Counted from the first letter of the stretch, positions 44,840-54,546 are shown. The stretch is DNA of 64,000 bases from Pseudomonas sp. Bc-h (GCF_002080045.1 NZ_MUIN01000011.1:62001-126000); one strand, 5' to 3'. Notes: generated from the letters alone by a model not told the origin. Numbers and translations are program-made.

Positions 44840-44906
44840 GGAGCAGCACGGCTTGCCGGCGCTAGCGGAATCGAGATCGCCACCGCTGGCAAGCCGTGCT
44901 GCTGCG
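44840..44906. repeat. REP palindrome pair
   Basis: GAGCAGCACGGCTTGCCGGC and CACCGCTGGCAAGCCGTGCT, with a few differences. This copy is in a divergent gap (fucD-like / LysR), unlike most others. Confidence 0.75.
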
Positions 44907-44950
44907 ACCGAGTCCATGTCATGGCAGGGCTATTGATTTCGACTGTAGGC

Positions 44951-44974
44951 CGATTACCGATACAGGCATAATCG
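44951..44974. promoter_or_regulatory. Inverted repeat in the dehydratase-LysR gap
   Basis: CGATTA and TAATCG with a 12-nt spacer. Similar to the CGATAAC repeat after the LysR gene. Candidate autoregulatory site. Confidence 0.35.
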
Positions 44975-45005
44975 CTAAATCCTAACGATCAATATCAAAT
45001 CCGAT

Positions 45006-45941
45006 ATGTCTGAGCTACCCGAGAAATTTGCCACGCTGAAAATCTCCAGCCGCCAGATCGCCCTGCTTAACGCCTTGGGCGCACTGGGCAATCTGCGCAA
45101 GGCTGCCGCTGCGATCCACACCACCCAGCCCGCCGCCAGCCTGCTGTTGCAGCAACTGGAGGAGCGTCTCGGGGTGCAACTGTTCGAGCGTTTGCCCCGA
45201 GGCATGCAACCGACGCTGTTCGGCGAAGTGATGATTCGTTACGCCCAGGGCGCGCTGCATGAGTTCGAATACGCCGAGGCGCAGATCGCCGAACTGTCGC
45301 GCGGCGCAGCGGGCATGGTGCGTATCGGTACAGTGATGGGCCCGGTGCCGACCTTGCTGACGCGTGGCGTTCTGGCGTTCAAGGCCCGGCACCCCAAAGT
45401 GCGCGTGGCGATTGAAGTCGGCACCAGTGACACGCTGCTGCCGGCGCTGATTCGGGGGGATTTCGATGTCGTGCTGGGGCGCCTGCCGGATCAGCTCGAC
45501 AGCCAGGGGCTGGACATTCAGCTGTTCGAACAGGGCGAGCAAATGCGCATCATCGCCCGCCCCGGCCATCCGCTGAGCGCGAAGAAAAAACCGGCGCTGG
45601 CCGATCTCGCACCCCTGACCTGGATCCTCCACCCCATCGACAGCCCGATGCGTCGTCAGGTGGAAAACGCGCTCAAGGCCGCACAACTGATTCAGCCACT
45701 GGACATCGTCGAAACCAGCTCGATCCTCGCCACCACGGCCATGCTCGAGTCCTCGGACATGATTGCGGTGGTGCCCAATGACGTCGCTGAGCACTATGCT
45801 CGCTACGGCATGATCGCGGTGCTGCCGGTCGAGTTGCCACTGGCGATGGCCAATCTGGGTTTGCTCACTTCCAGGGCCAGGCCGACGTCGGCGGCAGTTC
45901 GAAGTCTGCTGGCGTTTCTCAATCGACAAATAGCGACCTGA
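45006..45941 (+). CDS. LysR-family regulator of sugar-acid genes
   Basis: 311 residues. The helix-turn-helix is at about 22-42 (NLRKAAAAIHTTQPAASLLLQ). The rest resembles GbpR, a regulator of galactose-binding genes in rhizobia. It stands between a divergent fuconate dehydratase and the downstream galactarate dehydratase/MFS pair, with CGAT(A/T)A-type inverted repeats on both sides, so it likely controls both. The inducer may be a sugar acid. Confidence 0.9.
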   Translation: MSELPEKFATLKISSRQIALLNALGALGNLRKAAAAIHTTQPAASLLLQQLEERLGVQLFERLPRGMQPTLFGEVMIRYAQGALHEFEYAEAQIAELSRGAAGMVRIGTVMGPVPTLLTRGVLAFKARHPKVRVAIEVGTSDTLLPALIRGDFDVVLGRLPDQLDSQGLDIQLFEQGEQMRIIARPGHPLSAKKKPALADLAPLTWILHPIDSPMRRQVENALKAAQLIQPLDIVETSSILATTAMLESSDMIAVVPNDVAEHYARYGMIAVLPVELPLAMANLGLLTSRARPTSAAVRSLLAFLNRQIAT

Positions 45942-45943
45942 TT

Positions 45944-45962
45944 CGATAACCAACCGTTATCG
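45944..45962 (+). promoter_or_regulatory. Perfect inverted repeat upstream of garD
   Basis: CGATAAC and GTTATCG, 7-bp perfect arms with a 5-nt spacer, 3 nt after the LysR stop and 190 nt before garD. More ATCGA words follow to 46000. Candidate LysR operator. Confidence 0.5.
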
Positions 45963-46151
45963 ATCAATCGAAACCTTTCATTGGGAAATTATCGAAACGC
46001 TTCATAGAGTGATTCACAACCGGGCAGCACGAACTGCCCTTTAACAAGAAAAATTTCGCCGCCTGTAACGGTGTTGTCCCCTCCCCGGGAGCCGTTGTGC
46101 TCTTGATGCGTCGCAACCTGGACGCAGGTGGTAACCGTCCTGAGAGGCTGC

Positions 46152-47705
46152 ATGGAACTCATCGCCAAAACTCCAGCGTTCGACAGCAGCGCCCTGGTCA
46201 TCCGGCTCAATCCCCTCGACAACGTACTGGTTGCCCGGCAGGCGCTGAGCGAAGGCACGCTACTGGAAGAGGAAGGCATTACCGTACTGCAGGACATTCC
46301 GTCCGGGCACAAGGTGGCGACGGTGCGCGTCGAGCAAGGCCAGCCGTTGCGCCGCTACGGGCAGATCATCGGCTTTGCCTCGCAACCCATCGACGCCGGC
46401 CAGCACGTGCATGTGCAAAACGTCGAGATGTCAGACTTTTCCCGCGATTACGCCTTTGGCGTCGACGCCCATGAAATCCCCGCAACCGAGGCGTTCTTTC
46501 AAGGCATCGTGCGCGCTGACGGCCGGGTTGCCACCCGCAACTACATCGGCATTCTGACGTCGGTGAACTGCTCGGCCACCGTGGCGCGGGCGATTGCCGA
46601 TCAGTTTCGTCGCGACATACATCCCGAAGCCCTGGCCGATTACCCGAACGTCGACGGCGTCGTGGCATTGACCCACTCCTCCGGCTGCGCCATCGACTCC
46701 AAGGGCGAAGCCATAGATTTGCTGCGCCGGACACTGGCAGGCTATGCCGTACACCCCAATTTCGCCGCAGTGCTGGTGGTGGGGCTGGGTTGCGAGACCA
46801 ATCAGATTCAGGACCTGCTGGATAGCCAGGGCCTCAAGGCCTCTGACCAACTGCGTGCGTTCACCATTCAGGGCACCGGCGGCACGTCGAAAACCATCAC
46901 CAGCGGCATCGAGCAGGTGAAGTCGTTGCTGCCCCAGGCCAATCAGATCAAACGCGAAACCGTCAGCGCCCGGCATTTGATCGTCGGCCTGCAATGCGGC
47001 GGCTCTGACGGCTACTCCGGGATCACCGCCAACCCGGCGCTGGGCAATGCGGTGGATCGCCTCGTCGCAGCAGGCGGCACGGCGATTCTGTCGGAGACCC
47101 CGGAAATCTATGGCGCCGAACACTTGCTGACCCGTCGCGCAGTGAGCCGCGAGGTCGGCGAAAAACTCGTCCAGCGCATTCACTGGTGGGAAGACTACTG
47201 CCGCCGCATGAATGCCGAACTGAACAACAACCCTTCTGCCGGTAACAAGGCAGGCGGCTTGACGACGATCCTGGAGAAGTCCCTCGGTGCCGTGGCCAAG
47301 GCCGGCTCCACCAACCTGATGGGCGTTTACGAATACGCCGAAGCGGTCCGCGCGCAGGGCCTGGTGTTCATGGACACCCCAGGTTACGACCCGGTGTCGG
47401 CCACCGGCCAGGTCGCGGGCGGCGCCAACCTCATCGCGTTTACCACTGGCCGCGGTTCGGCGTACGGCTGCGCGCCCACGCCATCGATCAAGCTGGCGAC
47501 CAACAACCGCGTGTTCGAATTCCAGCAGGAGGACATGGACGTCAATTGCGGCGGGATCGCCGATGGCAGCACCACGATTGAAGAACGCGGCGCATACATC
47601 TTCCAGATGATGCTGGACATCGCCTCAGGAGCACGCAGCAAGAGCGAGCAACACGGCTATGGGCAGAACGAGTTCGTGCCTTGGCAAATCGGCGCGATCA
47701 CCTGA
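46152..47705 (+). CDS. garD: Galactarate dehydratase / UxaA-family hydrolase
   Basis: 517 residues from the ATG at 46152 (GAGAGG 4 nt upstream). An N-terminal SAF domain (about 1-100) is followed by the UxaA catalytic domain with the VALTHSSGCAID block (about 172-183) and GLGCETNQ. These enzymes dehydrate altronate or galactarate using a metal. The size matches GarD more than UxaA. With an adjacent MFS transporter and a fuconate dehydratase-like gene it fits uptake and breakdown of hexaric or aldonic acids. Confidence 0.9.
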   Translation: MELIAKTPAFDSSALVIRLNPLDNVLVARQALSEGTLLEEEGITVLQDIPSGHKVATVRVEQGQPLRRYGQIIGFASQPIDAGQHVHVQNVEMSDFSRDYAFGVDAHEIPATEAFFQGIVRADGRVATRNYIGILTSVNCSATVARAIADQFRRDIHPEALADYPNVDGVVALTHSSGCAIDSKGEAIDLLRRTLAGYAVHPNFAAVLVVGLGCETNQIQDLLDSQGLKASDQLRAFTIQGTGGTSKTITSGIEQVKSLLPQANQIKRETVSARHLIVGLQCGGSDGYSGITANPALGNAVDRLVAAGGTAILSETPEIYGAEHLLTRRAVSREVGEKLVQRIHWWEDYCRRMNAELNNNPSAGNKAGGLTTILEKSLGAVAKAGSTNLMGVYEYAEAVRAQGLVFMDTPGYDPVSATGQVAGGANLIAFTTGRGSAYGCAPTPSIKLATNNRVFEFQQEDMDVNCGGIADGSTTIEERGAYIFQMMLDIASGARSKSEQHGYGQNEFVPWQIGAIT

Positions 47706-47793
47706 TGGCCTGACACACCCGGGTCAAAAATTCACTGCCGGGCCGTGATCCGGAACGGCAGCCAGCAACATGACAACAATAAAAAAGGTGCCT

Positions 47794-49128
47794 ATGAAAA
47801 CCCTCAAGACCTACCAGACGATCACCGTCGTCTTTCTGATGCTGTTCGGGATCGTCAATTATCTCGACCGCAGCGCGCTGTCCATCGCCAACACCTCGAT
47901 CCAGAAAGACATGCTGATCAGCCCTTCGGAGATGGGCATTCTGTTGTCGGCGTTCTCCCTCGCCTACGCCTTCGCGCAGTTGCCGATGGGCATGGTGATC
48001 GACAAACTCGGCAGCAAGATCGCGCTGGGTGGCGCGCTGCTGGTGTGGTCGGTGGCACAGACGGCGTCGGGCTTCATCAACAGCTTCAGCGGCTTCTTCG
48101 CGCTGCGGGTACTGCTGGGGATCGGCGAGGCACCGATGTTTCCGTCGGCGGCGAAAACCCTCAACGAGTGGTTCGAAGAACACGAGCGTGGCACACCCAC
48201 CGGGATCGTCTGGTCGGCGACCTGTATCGGGCCTTGCCTGGCTCCGCCGGTTCTGACCCTGTTCATGGTCAACTTCAGCTGGCGCGGCATGTTCGTCATC
48301 ACCGGCGTGCTGGGGATCGTTCTCGCGCTGTGCTGGCTGATGTTCTATAAGAGCCGCGCGCAATACCTCAAGGAGCTGGAAGCCCGTGGCGAACAACCGG
48401 TCAACGCCGCTCGCCAGCCTGTGGTCGTCGATGTGGCACCCAAGGGATCGTTCTTCGCCGGCTGGCTCGACCTGTTCAAGCATCGCAGCACCTGGGGCAC
48501 CTTCCTGGGCTTCATGGGCGTGATCTATATGCTCTGGCTACACCTGACCTGGCTGCCGGGGTACTTCCAGCGCGAACACGGCCTTGATCCCTATTCGACC
48601 GCCTGGGTGGTGTCGTTCGCCTACGTGTTCGGCGCCATCGGCACCATCGCGGCCGGACGTATCTGCGATCGCCTGGTGAAGCGTGGCGTCGGCGTGCTCA
48701 ACAGCCGCAAATACACGGTGATCGGCGGGCTGGTGTTCGCTGCCGTGTTCACCCTGCCTCTGACATTCGTCACCAGCCTGGGCGGCTGCATCGCCCTGCT
48801 CTGCCTGGCGCTGTTCGGCATCAACCTCTCCAGCGCCACGGCGTGGATGGTGGTCAACACCGTGGTCGACACCAAACGTGTGGCGTCGCTGGGCTCGATC
48901 CAGAACTTCGGCGGCTATATCGCAGGCTCCGTGGCACCGATCGTCACCGGCTTCAGCGTCCAGTATTCCGGGACCTTCGCCACAGCCTTTGCGGTCAGCG
49001 CCATCGTCGCCCTGCTCTCGGCGGTCGCGTACTTCGTCCTGCTCAAGGCGCCGATTCCGGTCCACACCAGTGCGGCGGAGAAAAATTGGCAGCCGCAGGT
49101 GGATGACGTGCAGGGGCGGCAGGTTTGA
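47794..49128 (+). CDS. MFS transporter, sugar-acid (ACS) family
   Basis: 444 residues from the ATG at 47794 (AAGGTG upstream). 12 TM helices, with the MFS motif GMVIDKLGSKIALGG (about 70-84) in loop 2-3 and the ACS-family start NYLDRSALSIAN (about 22-33). Relatives move D-glucarate, D-galactarate or D-galactonate with protons. It is 88 nt after garD on the same strand, so it probably carries the GarD substrate. No aldolase or kinase gene follows, so the pathway must continue elsewhere. Confidence 0.92.
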   Translation: MKTLKTYQTITVVFLMLFGIVNYLDRSALSIANTSIQKDMLISPSEMGILLSAFSLAYAFAQLPMGMVIDKLGSKIALGGALLVWSVAQTASGFINSFSGFFALRVLLGIGEAPMFPSAAKTLNEWFEEHERGTPTGIVWSATCIGPCLAPPVLTLFMVNFSWRGMFVITGVLGIVLALCWLMFYKSRAQYLKELEARGEQPVNAARQPVVVDVAPKGSFFAGWLDLFKHRSTWGTFLGFMGVIYMLWLHLTWLPGYFQREHGLDPYSTAWVVSFAYVFGAIGTIAAGRICDRLVKRGVGVLNSRKYTVIGGLVFAAVFTLPLTFVTSLGGCIALLCLALFGINLSSATAWMVVNTVVDTKRVASLGSIQNFGGYIAGSVAPIVTGFSVQYSGTFATAFAVSAIVALLSAVAYFVLLKAPIPVHTSAAEKNWQPQVDDVQGRQV

Positions 49129-49160
49129 TAGGCCGCAATTTTCGGGACGCCGAATAACCT

Positions 49161-49245
49161 GTGAGAGGAAGCCTGCTCGCGAATGCGTTTTTTTAGTCAG
49201 CAATCTGTCAGCTGACATCCCGCCTTCGCGAGCAAGCTCCCTCCC
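49161..49245. repeat. Second-family REP pair (TTGCTCGCGAA type)
   Basis: GAAGCCTGCTCGCGAATGCG and CGCCTTCGCGAGCAAGCTCC inverted, with CAGCAATCTGTCAGCTGAC in the middle. It fills the first part of the 49129-49439 gap; the remainder is the promoter region of the cyclase, in which I see no gene. Confidence 0.75.
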
Positions 49246-49439
49246 GCAGCAGGCACTTTGCTTGAATCCGCGTTAATCCACCTGCACCCGAAACATCAAC
49301 AACGACTTTTCCCTTCAAAATCCCATACTTGTCCTACTATCTCTGTCAGACGGTCGCTGTTGCGGTACCGTGTGCCCGAACCATGGAGCGTTCGGCCGCG
49401 CGGTGGGTCTGAAATCGTGGGCGTCAGTGAGGGCGGGGC

Positions 49440-50987
49440 TTGAGACAAGTAGAAGGGACAGACTTCGGCGCCAGGAGCAGGCGGCTGAAGCGTATGCCTG
49501 TGTTGTGGCTGGCGGGATTCTTCACCGTGCTGGTGTGTTTCTCCATTACCAGCATCACGCTCTGGCAATTGCGCCAGACCCGCGCCCATGAACTGGAAAT
49601 CGCCAATACCAACGCAGCCAACCTCTCACGATCGATGGCGCAGCAGGCCGACGACACGTTCGATCAGGCCGATATTCCCGTCGCCGGAATTGTCGAGCGC
49701 CTCTCCTACGACGGCTTCGGTGCCGCCACCAGCTCACGCATGCACGAATACCTGCGCGCTACCGCCGCCAGCGTCGAGCAGATCCAGGGCCTGTTCATCT
49801 ACGACAAGGACGGCAATTGGGCGGCCACCTCGCTCAGTCACATGCCGGTCGGCGCCAATAACGCCGACCGCGAGTATTTCCAGTTCCACAAGACCATGGA
49901 CAGCAGCCTGCCGCACATCGGCCAGGCGATTCGCAGCCGCACCACGGGCGACTGGATAATTCCCATTTCGCGACGGGTCAACGACTCGGTCGGCAACTTC
50001 GCAGGCGTAGTGCTGGCGACCATCGAGCTCGCGTATTTCGACCGTTTCTTCGACCGCTTCGACATCGGTACCAAGGGCGTCATCACCCTGGCGATGGCTG
50101 ACGGTACGGTTCTGGCCCGACGACCGACGATGGAAAACGTGCGGGGGGCGTCAATCGCCGATGGTGAACTGTTCCGCAAGTACCTGAAGGAGCGCTACGA
50201 AGGCACCGCGACCGTGCAATCGGTCCTCGACCACGAAATACGGCTGTACGGTTACAAGCGGCTGGACCGATATCCGCTGGTGGTGCTGGCGGGATTGTCG
50301 GAACACGAAGTGCTCGACGAATGGCGGCAATACGCCTGGCGCTCACTGGCGATCATCGTCTGCGTGGTGGTCGCCAATCTGCTGTTCGGGGTGTTGCTGT
50401 TCCAGCAGATTCGCTTCGGTCTGAACGCCGAATCACAGCTGCGCATCGCCAGTCATTCCCTGGAAAAACTGGCGCTGCAGGACAGCCTGACCGGGCTCGC
50501 CAACCGTCGACACTTTCAGGAGATCCTCGGGCTGGAATTCGCCAATGGCCAGGCGAATCTGCACCCGCTGAGCCTGATCATGATCGATATCGATTTCTTC
50601 AAGAGCTACAACGACAATTACGGGCACGTGGCGGGTGACAAATGCATCATCGCCGTCGCCGAGTGCATTCGCAGCAACCTCAACCGGACCGGCGATCTGG
50701 CGGTGCGTTATGGCGGCGAGGAGATGGCCGTGTTCCTGCCCTACAGCGAAGCCCAGGGTGCGTTCCAGTTGGCAGAAAAGATTCGTCAGTCCGTGCTCGC
50801 CCGCGCCATCGAACACCAGGGCAATCCCAGCGGCATTGTCAGCATCAGTCTTGGGGTTTATGGCTGTCAGACCCAGGAATGCCCGACGATGGAAGCCTTC
50901 GTCGAACGTGCCGATGCGGCCCTGTACATCGCCAAGCACGAGGGACGAAACCGCACGGAGATCTGGCAGGGCGGTGGCTCTCTTTAA
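49440..50987 (+). CDS. Membrane-bound diguanylate cyclase (sensor + GGEEM domain)
   Basis: 515 residues from a TTG at 49440; an ATG at 49494 (residue 19) is a real alternative and begins just before TM1. TM1 (about 20-43), a periplasmic Cache-like sensor (about 50-290), TM2 (about 300-320), then a GGDEF domain. The active loop is GGEEM, with the usual Asp-Asp metal site in IDIDFFK. The RTGD tetrad five residues before GGEEM is a complete RxxD inhibitory site, so product feedback is expected. The signal is unknown. It is preceded by a REP of the second family. Confidence 0.9.
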   Translation: MRQVEGTDFGARSRRLKRMPVLWLAGFFTVLVCFSITSITLWQLRQTRAHELEIANTNAANLSRSMAQQADDTFDQADIPVAGIVERLSYDGFGAATSSRMHEYLRATAASVEQIQGLFIYDKDGNWAATSLSHMPVGANNADREYFQFHKTMDSSLPHIGQAIRSRTTGDWIIPISRRVNDSVGNFAGVVLATIELAYFDRFFDRFDIGTKGVITLAMADGTVLARRPTMENVRGASIADGELFRKYLKERYEGTATVQSVLDHEIRLYGYKRLDRYPLVVLAGLSEHEVLDEWRQYAWRSLAIIVCVVVANLLFGVLLFQQIRFGLNAESQLRIASHSLEKLALQDSLTGLANRRHFQEILGLEFANGQANLHPLSLIMIDIDFFKSYNDNYGHVAGDKCIIAVAECIRSNLNRTGDLAVRYGGEEMAVFLPYSEAQGAFQLAEKIRQSVLARAIEHQGNPSGIVSISLGVYGCQTQECPTMEAFVERADAALYIAKHEGRNRTEIWQGGGSL

Positions 50988-51766
50988 ACGCTCGCCTGGG
51001 CCATGACGATCTGCGCGACCCTGCCGCGAAACAGCTCCAGCCGATCGGTTGGCGCATCGTGCTCAACCACCAGCGCACCCACTTCCTCACAGGGAGCGAC
51101 GTGGTAATGGGCGATGCTCGCCAGCTTCTCGTTGAGCACCGCCACCACCACCTGCCCGCTGCGCGCCACGACGGCACGCTTGAACTCGGCCACATCCATG
51201 TCGAACGCGGTCAGCCCCTTCACCGCATCCAGCGCACAGGCACCCATGAAGCACAGGTCGAAATTGAAATGGGTCAGTTGCTGGATAGTGGTGAAGCCGT
51301 AGGTGCTGCCAGCGATGGGGCTCAATCGACCGCCCAAGAGAATCACCTCCACCAGCGGCAACTTCATCAGCTCCACGGCAAGAACAGGGGAGTTGGTGGT
51401 GACGGTCAGCGCCAATTGCGGATTGATCGCCCGCACGATCGCAAGGTTGGTCGAGCCGCCATCGATGAACACATGCTGCCCGGCCCCCATCAGCCCCGCG
51501 GCCGCCACGCCTAACGCGCGCTTGCGATTGGGCTCGTGCTCGATGCGCGCGGTCAGCGGCCCATCGGACGCCAGCGAAATCGCGCCGCCATACACCCGTT
51601 TGCACAACCCGGCCGACGCCAGTGCGCCCAGATCTCGACGGATCGAATGCTCGGAGACATTGAACTCCGCCGCCAGATCGGCCGCAATCACCCTGCCCTG
51701 CACGGCCAGGCGTTCGGTGATCAGGCGCTGACGCTCGCCGGGAAAAGCTTCAGGATTGGCAGACAT
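50984..51766 (-). CDS. DeoR/GlpR-family sugar-metabolism repressor
   Basis: 260 residues from the ATG at 51766 (GAGG 6 nt upstream). The N-terminal DeoR helix-turn-helix contains FNVSEHSIRRDL (about 35-46). The sugar-phosphate binding domain has FIDGGST (about 101-107) and the TTN motif. Family members sense phosphorylated sugars. It is divergent from an SDR gene (gap about 290 nt) that may be its target, and its end overlaps the cyclase stop by 4 nt. Confidence 0.9.
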   Translation of the reverse strand: MSANPEAFPGERQRLITERLAVQGRVIAADLAAEFNVSEHSIRRDLGALASAGLCKRVYGGAISLASDGPLTARIEHEPNRKRALGVAAAGLMGAGQHVFIDGGSTNLAIVRAINPQLALTVTTNSPVLAVELMKLPLVEVILLGGRLSPIAGSTYGFTTIQQLTHFNFDLCFMGACALDAVKGLTAFDMDVAEFKRAVVARSGQVVVAVLNEKLASIAHYHVAPCEEVGALVVEHDAPTDRLELFRGRVAQIVMAQASV

Positions 51767-52058
51767 AAGAGGCCTCGACATCAAGCTGAATCGATCATAA
51801 ACGAGCAGGAGCATGCGGGGGTGTGGGCGGCAATGTCAAACGCCGGTTGGGGCGCGCAGCATCCGACCAGCGCACGTGTGCACGCACAAACCTGCCCATC
51901 AGACCTCATCGATAATTCACCCAGTTTTCGCAGAGAAACGCGGCGTCTCTGCGGCCTCCTGTCTCCTACACTGACCGGTTCCACTTAACCCGATCACCTT
52001 GAACCCACGCTGATTCCAGCACTCCATCTTTCTTACAACCTCAACGGAGACATCCGAC

Positions 52059-52853
52059 ATGAAAATCGATTTGACCGGCAAGACCGCACTGGTGACGGGC
52101 TCGACCCTGGGTATCGGATACGCCATCGCCAAAGGGCTGGCGGAAGCGGGCGCAGAGGTGATCGTCAATGGGCGCAAGCAGGAAGCGGTCGATGAGGCCG
52201 TCACCCGACTCAAAGGCGAAGTACCCGGCGCGAAGTTGCGGGGCGTGGCCACCGACGTCGGCAGCGCGGATGGTTGCGAGGCGCTGGTCAAGGCGGTGCC
52301 GCAGGTCGATATCCTGATCAACAACGTCGGCATTTACGGCCCACAGGATTTCTTCGACACGCCGGACGAGGTCTGGCAGCGCTTCTTCGACGTCAACGTG
52401 ATGTCCGGTGTGCGCCTGTCGCGCGCCTATGCCGACGACATGGCCAAACGCGGCTGGGGTCGGATTGTGTTCATCTCGTCGGAGTCGGCGCTGAATATCC
52501 CGGCGGACATGATCCATTACGGCTTCACCAAAACTTCCAATCTGTCGATCTCCCGCGGGCTGGCCAAGCGCATGGCGGGTACGGGCGTGACCGTGAACGC
52601 CGTCCTGCCAGGCCCTACCCTGTCCGAAGGCGTGGCAGACATGCTCAAGGATGAAGTGGAGAAAACCGGAAAGTCGCTGGAAGAAAGTGCCGCCGCGTTC
52701 GTCATGCAACATCGCCCGAGCTCGATCATCCAGCGCGCGGCGACCATCGACGAAGTGGCGAGCATGGTGGTCTACGTGTCGTCGAAACAGGCATCGGCCA
52801 CCACTGGCGCTGCTCTGCGCGTTGACGGCGGCGTGGTCGACACTATCGCCTGA
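52059..52853 (+). CDS. Short-chain dehydrogenase/reductase family oxidoreductase
   Basis: 264 residues. NAD(P)-loop TGSTLGIG (about 14-21), NNVG near 89 in place of NNAG, SSESA for the catalytic Ser and YGFTK (about 154-158) for Tyr/Lys. The end DGGVVDTIA is typical. The substrate is not recognisable. The DeoR repressor is divergent and may control it. The gap upstream contains no gene. Confidence 0.88.
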   Translation: MKIDLTGKTALVTGSTLGIGYAIAKGLAEAGAEVIVNGRKQEAVDEAVTRLKGEVPGAKLRGVATDVGSADGCEALVKAVPQVDILINNVGIYGPQDFFDTPDEVWQRFFDVNVMSGVRLSRAYADDMAKRGWGRIVFISSESALNIPADMIHYGFTKTSNLSISRGLAKRMAGTGVTVNAVLPGPTLSEGVADMLKDEVEKTGKSLEESAAAFVMQHRPSSIIQRAATIDEVASMVVYVSSKQASATTGAALRVDGGVVDTIA

Positions 52854-52895
52854 TTCAGCCTTGAATCTGCGGGCGAGCGGCGCTTTCCCGCAGCA

Positions 52896-54350
52896 TCAGG
52901 CGCTCTTGAGCCAGCGCAGGAAACCACCCTTCTTGATCTCCACCGGCTTTTGCAACAGCAGCGACTGGCGCACCCCCTGACGAAACAGTTGCAGCTTGTT
53001 CAACGCCGCTTTCAACTCCCCGCTGGCTTCAAGATGAGTGCGCAACATGGCCTTGTCGATGCGGAACAGAACGCACCCGGTGATGCAACGAAATTGCCCC
53101 CGAGAGCGCGCGTCGGCCAGAATCCCTTCTTCGCCCAGCACCTCACCCGGCCCCATGCGCGTGGCTTCGAGCAGCCGCTCGCCATCATGCACGGCGAGGG
53201 AAATCACTCCGGTGCTGATGATCATCAGGCAGTCGGACACCTCTTCGTATTCCAGCACGACCTGGTCGGCATGGCACTCGACCACGCGCATGGCTTCAGC
53301 CAGTTGATCACGTTGAACCGAACTCAGCGAACGAAAGATCTTGACGTCCTCCAGCAACAGGCGCTGCCGACTCCAGCCTTGCGCGACGTTGCCTGGCGCT
53401 GCGGCCGCCTGAGATCCGTTACCCAGTTTTATCCCCGCTGCTTCCAGATGCCGATGGGCCAGATCGAACAGTTGATTGCAGACTTCGGTGCGCTGGCTGA
53501 GCGAAGCAATGAAGCCGCGCATTTCGTATTCGATATAGTCGGTGGTCGAACTTTTCACCGAGGCCTTGGCCGAGTGCGTGCCGAGCAACTGGCGAGTGCC
53601 CTGCAGCGCCCTTTCCAGCGCCTCGATCACCCGGCCAGGGCGTATCTGCGCCGGGACTTGCAGCGTGACACTCACTCCATGCACGTCCACCGGCCGACTG
53701 AAGTTGAGCACCTTGGCGTTGGCCACGATGGCGTTGGGAATCACCGCCATGCTGCCCAGCGAGGTCATGAGGTGCGTCGCGCGCCAGTCGATGTCGACCA
53801 CCCGCCCCTCGATGCTGTCGATCTGCACGTAGTCATCAACCTGGTAGGGCTTGGTGGTGTTGAGCACGATCCCGGAAAACAGATCGCTCAAAGTGCTGCG
53901 CAGCGCCAGACCGCCGACGATGGCCATACCGCCTGAGGTCGCCAGCAGCCCTTTCACCGGCAGCTGCATGACGTAACCGGCAGCCGCCGCAATGGCGATC
54001 AGGAAAATCCCCGCGCCCATGATGTCCTGAAACAGACGGGCGCTGTGTTCGCCACGATTGAAAAACATCGAGCTCAACACAACCGTGAGGGTGCGTGCTG
54101 CGAAGAACCACCACAGCACCGCAAGGACCGTGCTCAGCATGTTCAGCGCGACATCGTCCGGCCAGGGCGATGGCTGCAACGGGCTGACGCCAACGGCGAT
54201 GATCAGCCAGGAGAACAGCAGGAAAATGGCGACGCGCACCAGCGTTCGTTGAAGGATGCGAACGGACGGCGTGAAGTGCCAGACGAGCAGATCCAGCGCC
54301 AGCAGCATGAAGCCTGCAATCAAGGTGAAGAGTTGCGGAATCTCGATCAT
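52896..54350 (-). CDS. MscS-type mechanosensitive channel fused to a cyclic-nucleotide-binding domain
   Basis: 484 residues from the ATG at 54350. About four TM helices lie in the first 150 residues; the pore helix and beta domain of MscS are in ATSGGMAIVGGLALRSTLSD to about 310. A cNMP-binding domain (about 345-465) carries the phosphate-cassette region MGPGEVLGEEGILADARSRGQFRC, with GE..GE and the Arg of the ARS motif. MscS channels release solutes under tension; the extra domain suggests ligand gating. It is preceded by a terminator from the GlxA-type gene. Confidence 0.88.
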   Translation of the reverse strand: MIEIPQLFTLIAGFMLLALDLLVWHFTPSVRILQRTLVRVAIFLLFSWLIIAVGVSPLQPSPWPDDVALNMLSTVLAVLWWFFAARTLTVVLSSMFFNRGEHSARLFQDIMGAGIFLIAIAAAAGYVMQLPVKGLLATSGGMAIVGGLALRSTLSDLFSGIVLNTTKPYQVDDYVQIDSIEGRVVDIDWRATHLMTSLGSMAVIPNAIVANAKVLNFSRPVDVHGVSVTLQVPAQIRPGRVIEALERALQGTRQLLGTHSAKASVKSSTTDYIEYEMRGFIASLSQRTEVCNQLFDLAHRHLEAAGIKLGNGSQAAAAPGNVAQGWSRQRLLLEDVKIFRSLSSVQRDQLAEAMRVVECHADQVVLEYEEVSDCLMIISTGVISLAVHDGERLLEATRMGPGEVLGEEGILADARSRGQFRCITGCVLFRIDKAMLRTHLEASGELKAALNKLQLFRQGVRQSLLLQKPVEIKKGGFLRWLKSA

Positions 54351-54371
54351 GACGTATGCCTGCTTCACACC

Positions 54372-54404
54372 AAAAAAGCCCGTCCCGGACGCACCGGGAC
54401 AGGC
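54372..54404 (-). terminator. Terminator downstream of the GlxA-type regulator
   Basis: A stem of GC-rich arms (54378-54388 with 54394-54404, one mismatch) is followed on the minus strand by TTTTTT. It lies 140 nt past the regulator stop and just ahead of the channel start. Confidence 0.8.
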
Positions 54405-54546
54405 AAGCAACAGCCTTTGTTTGCTCCGGGCACAGGTTTGAACATGCTAGGACCGGAGCGAAGGAGGGTAAACGCCAAAAATCCCTGAAAAAAGGCCAGT
54501 GTTCCGGCCGTGTTTTCAGACCCGAAAAACAGCTCCGGCAGGTGTT

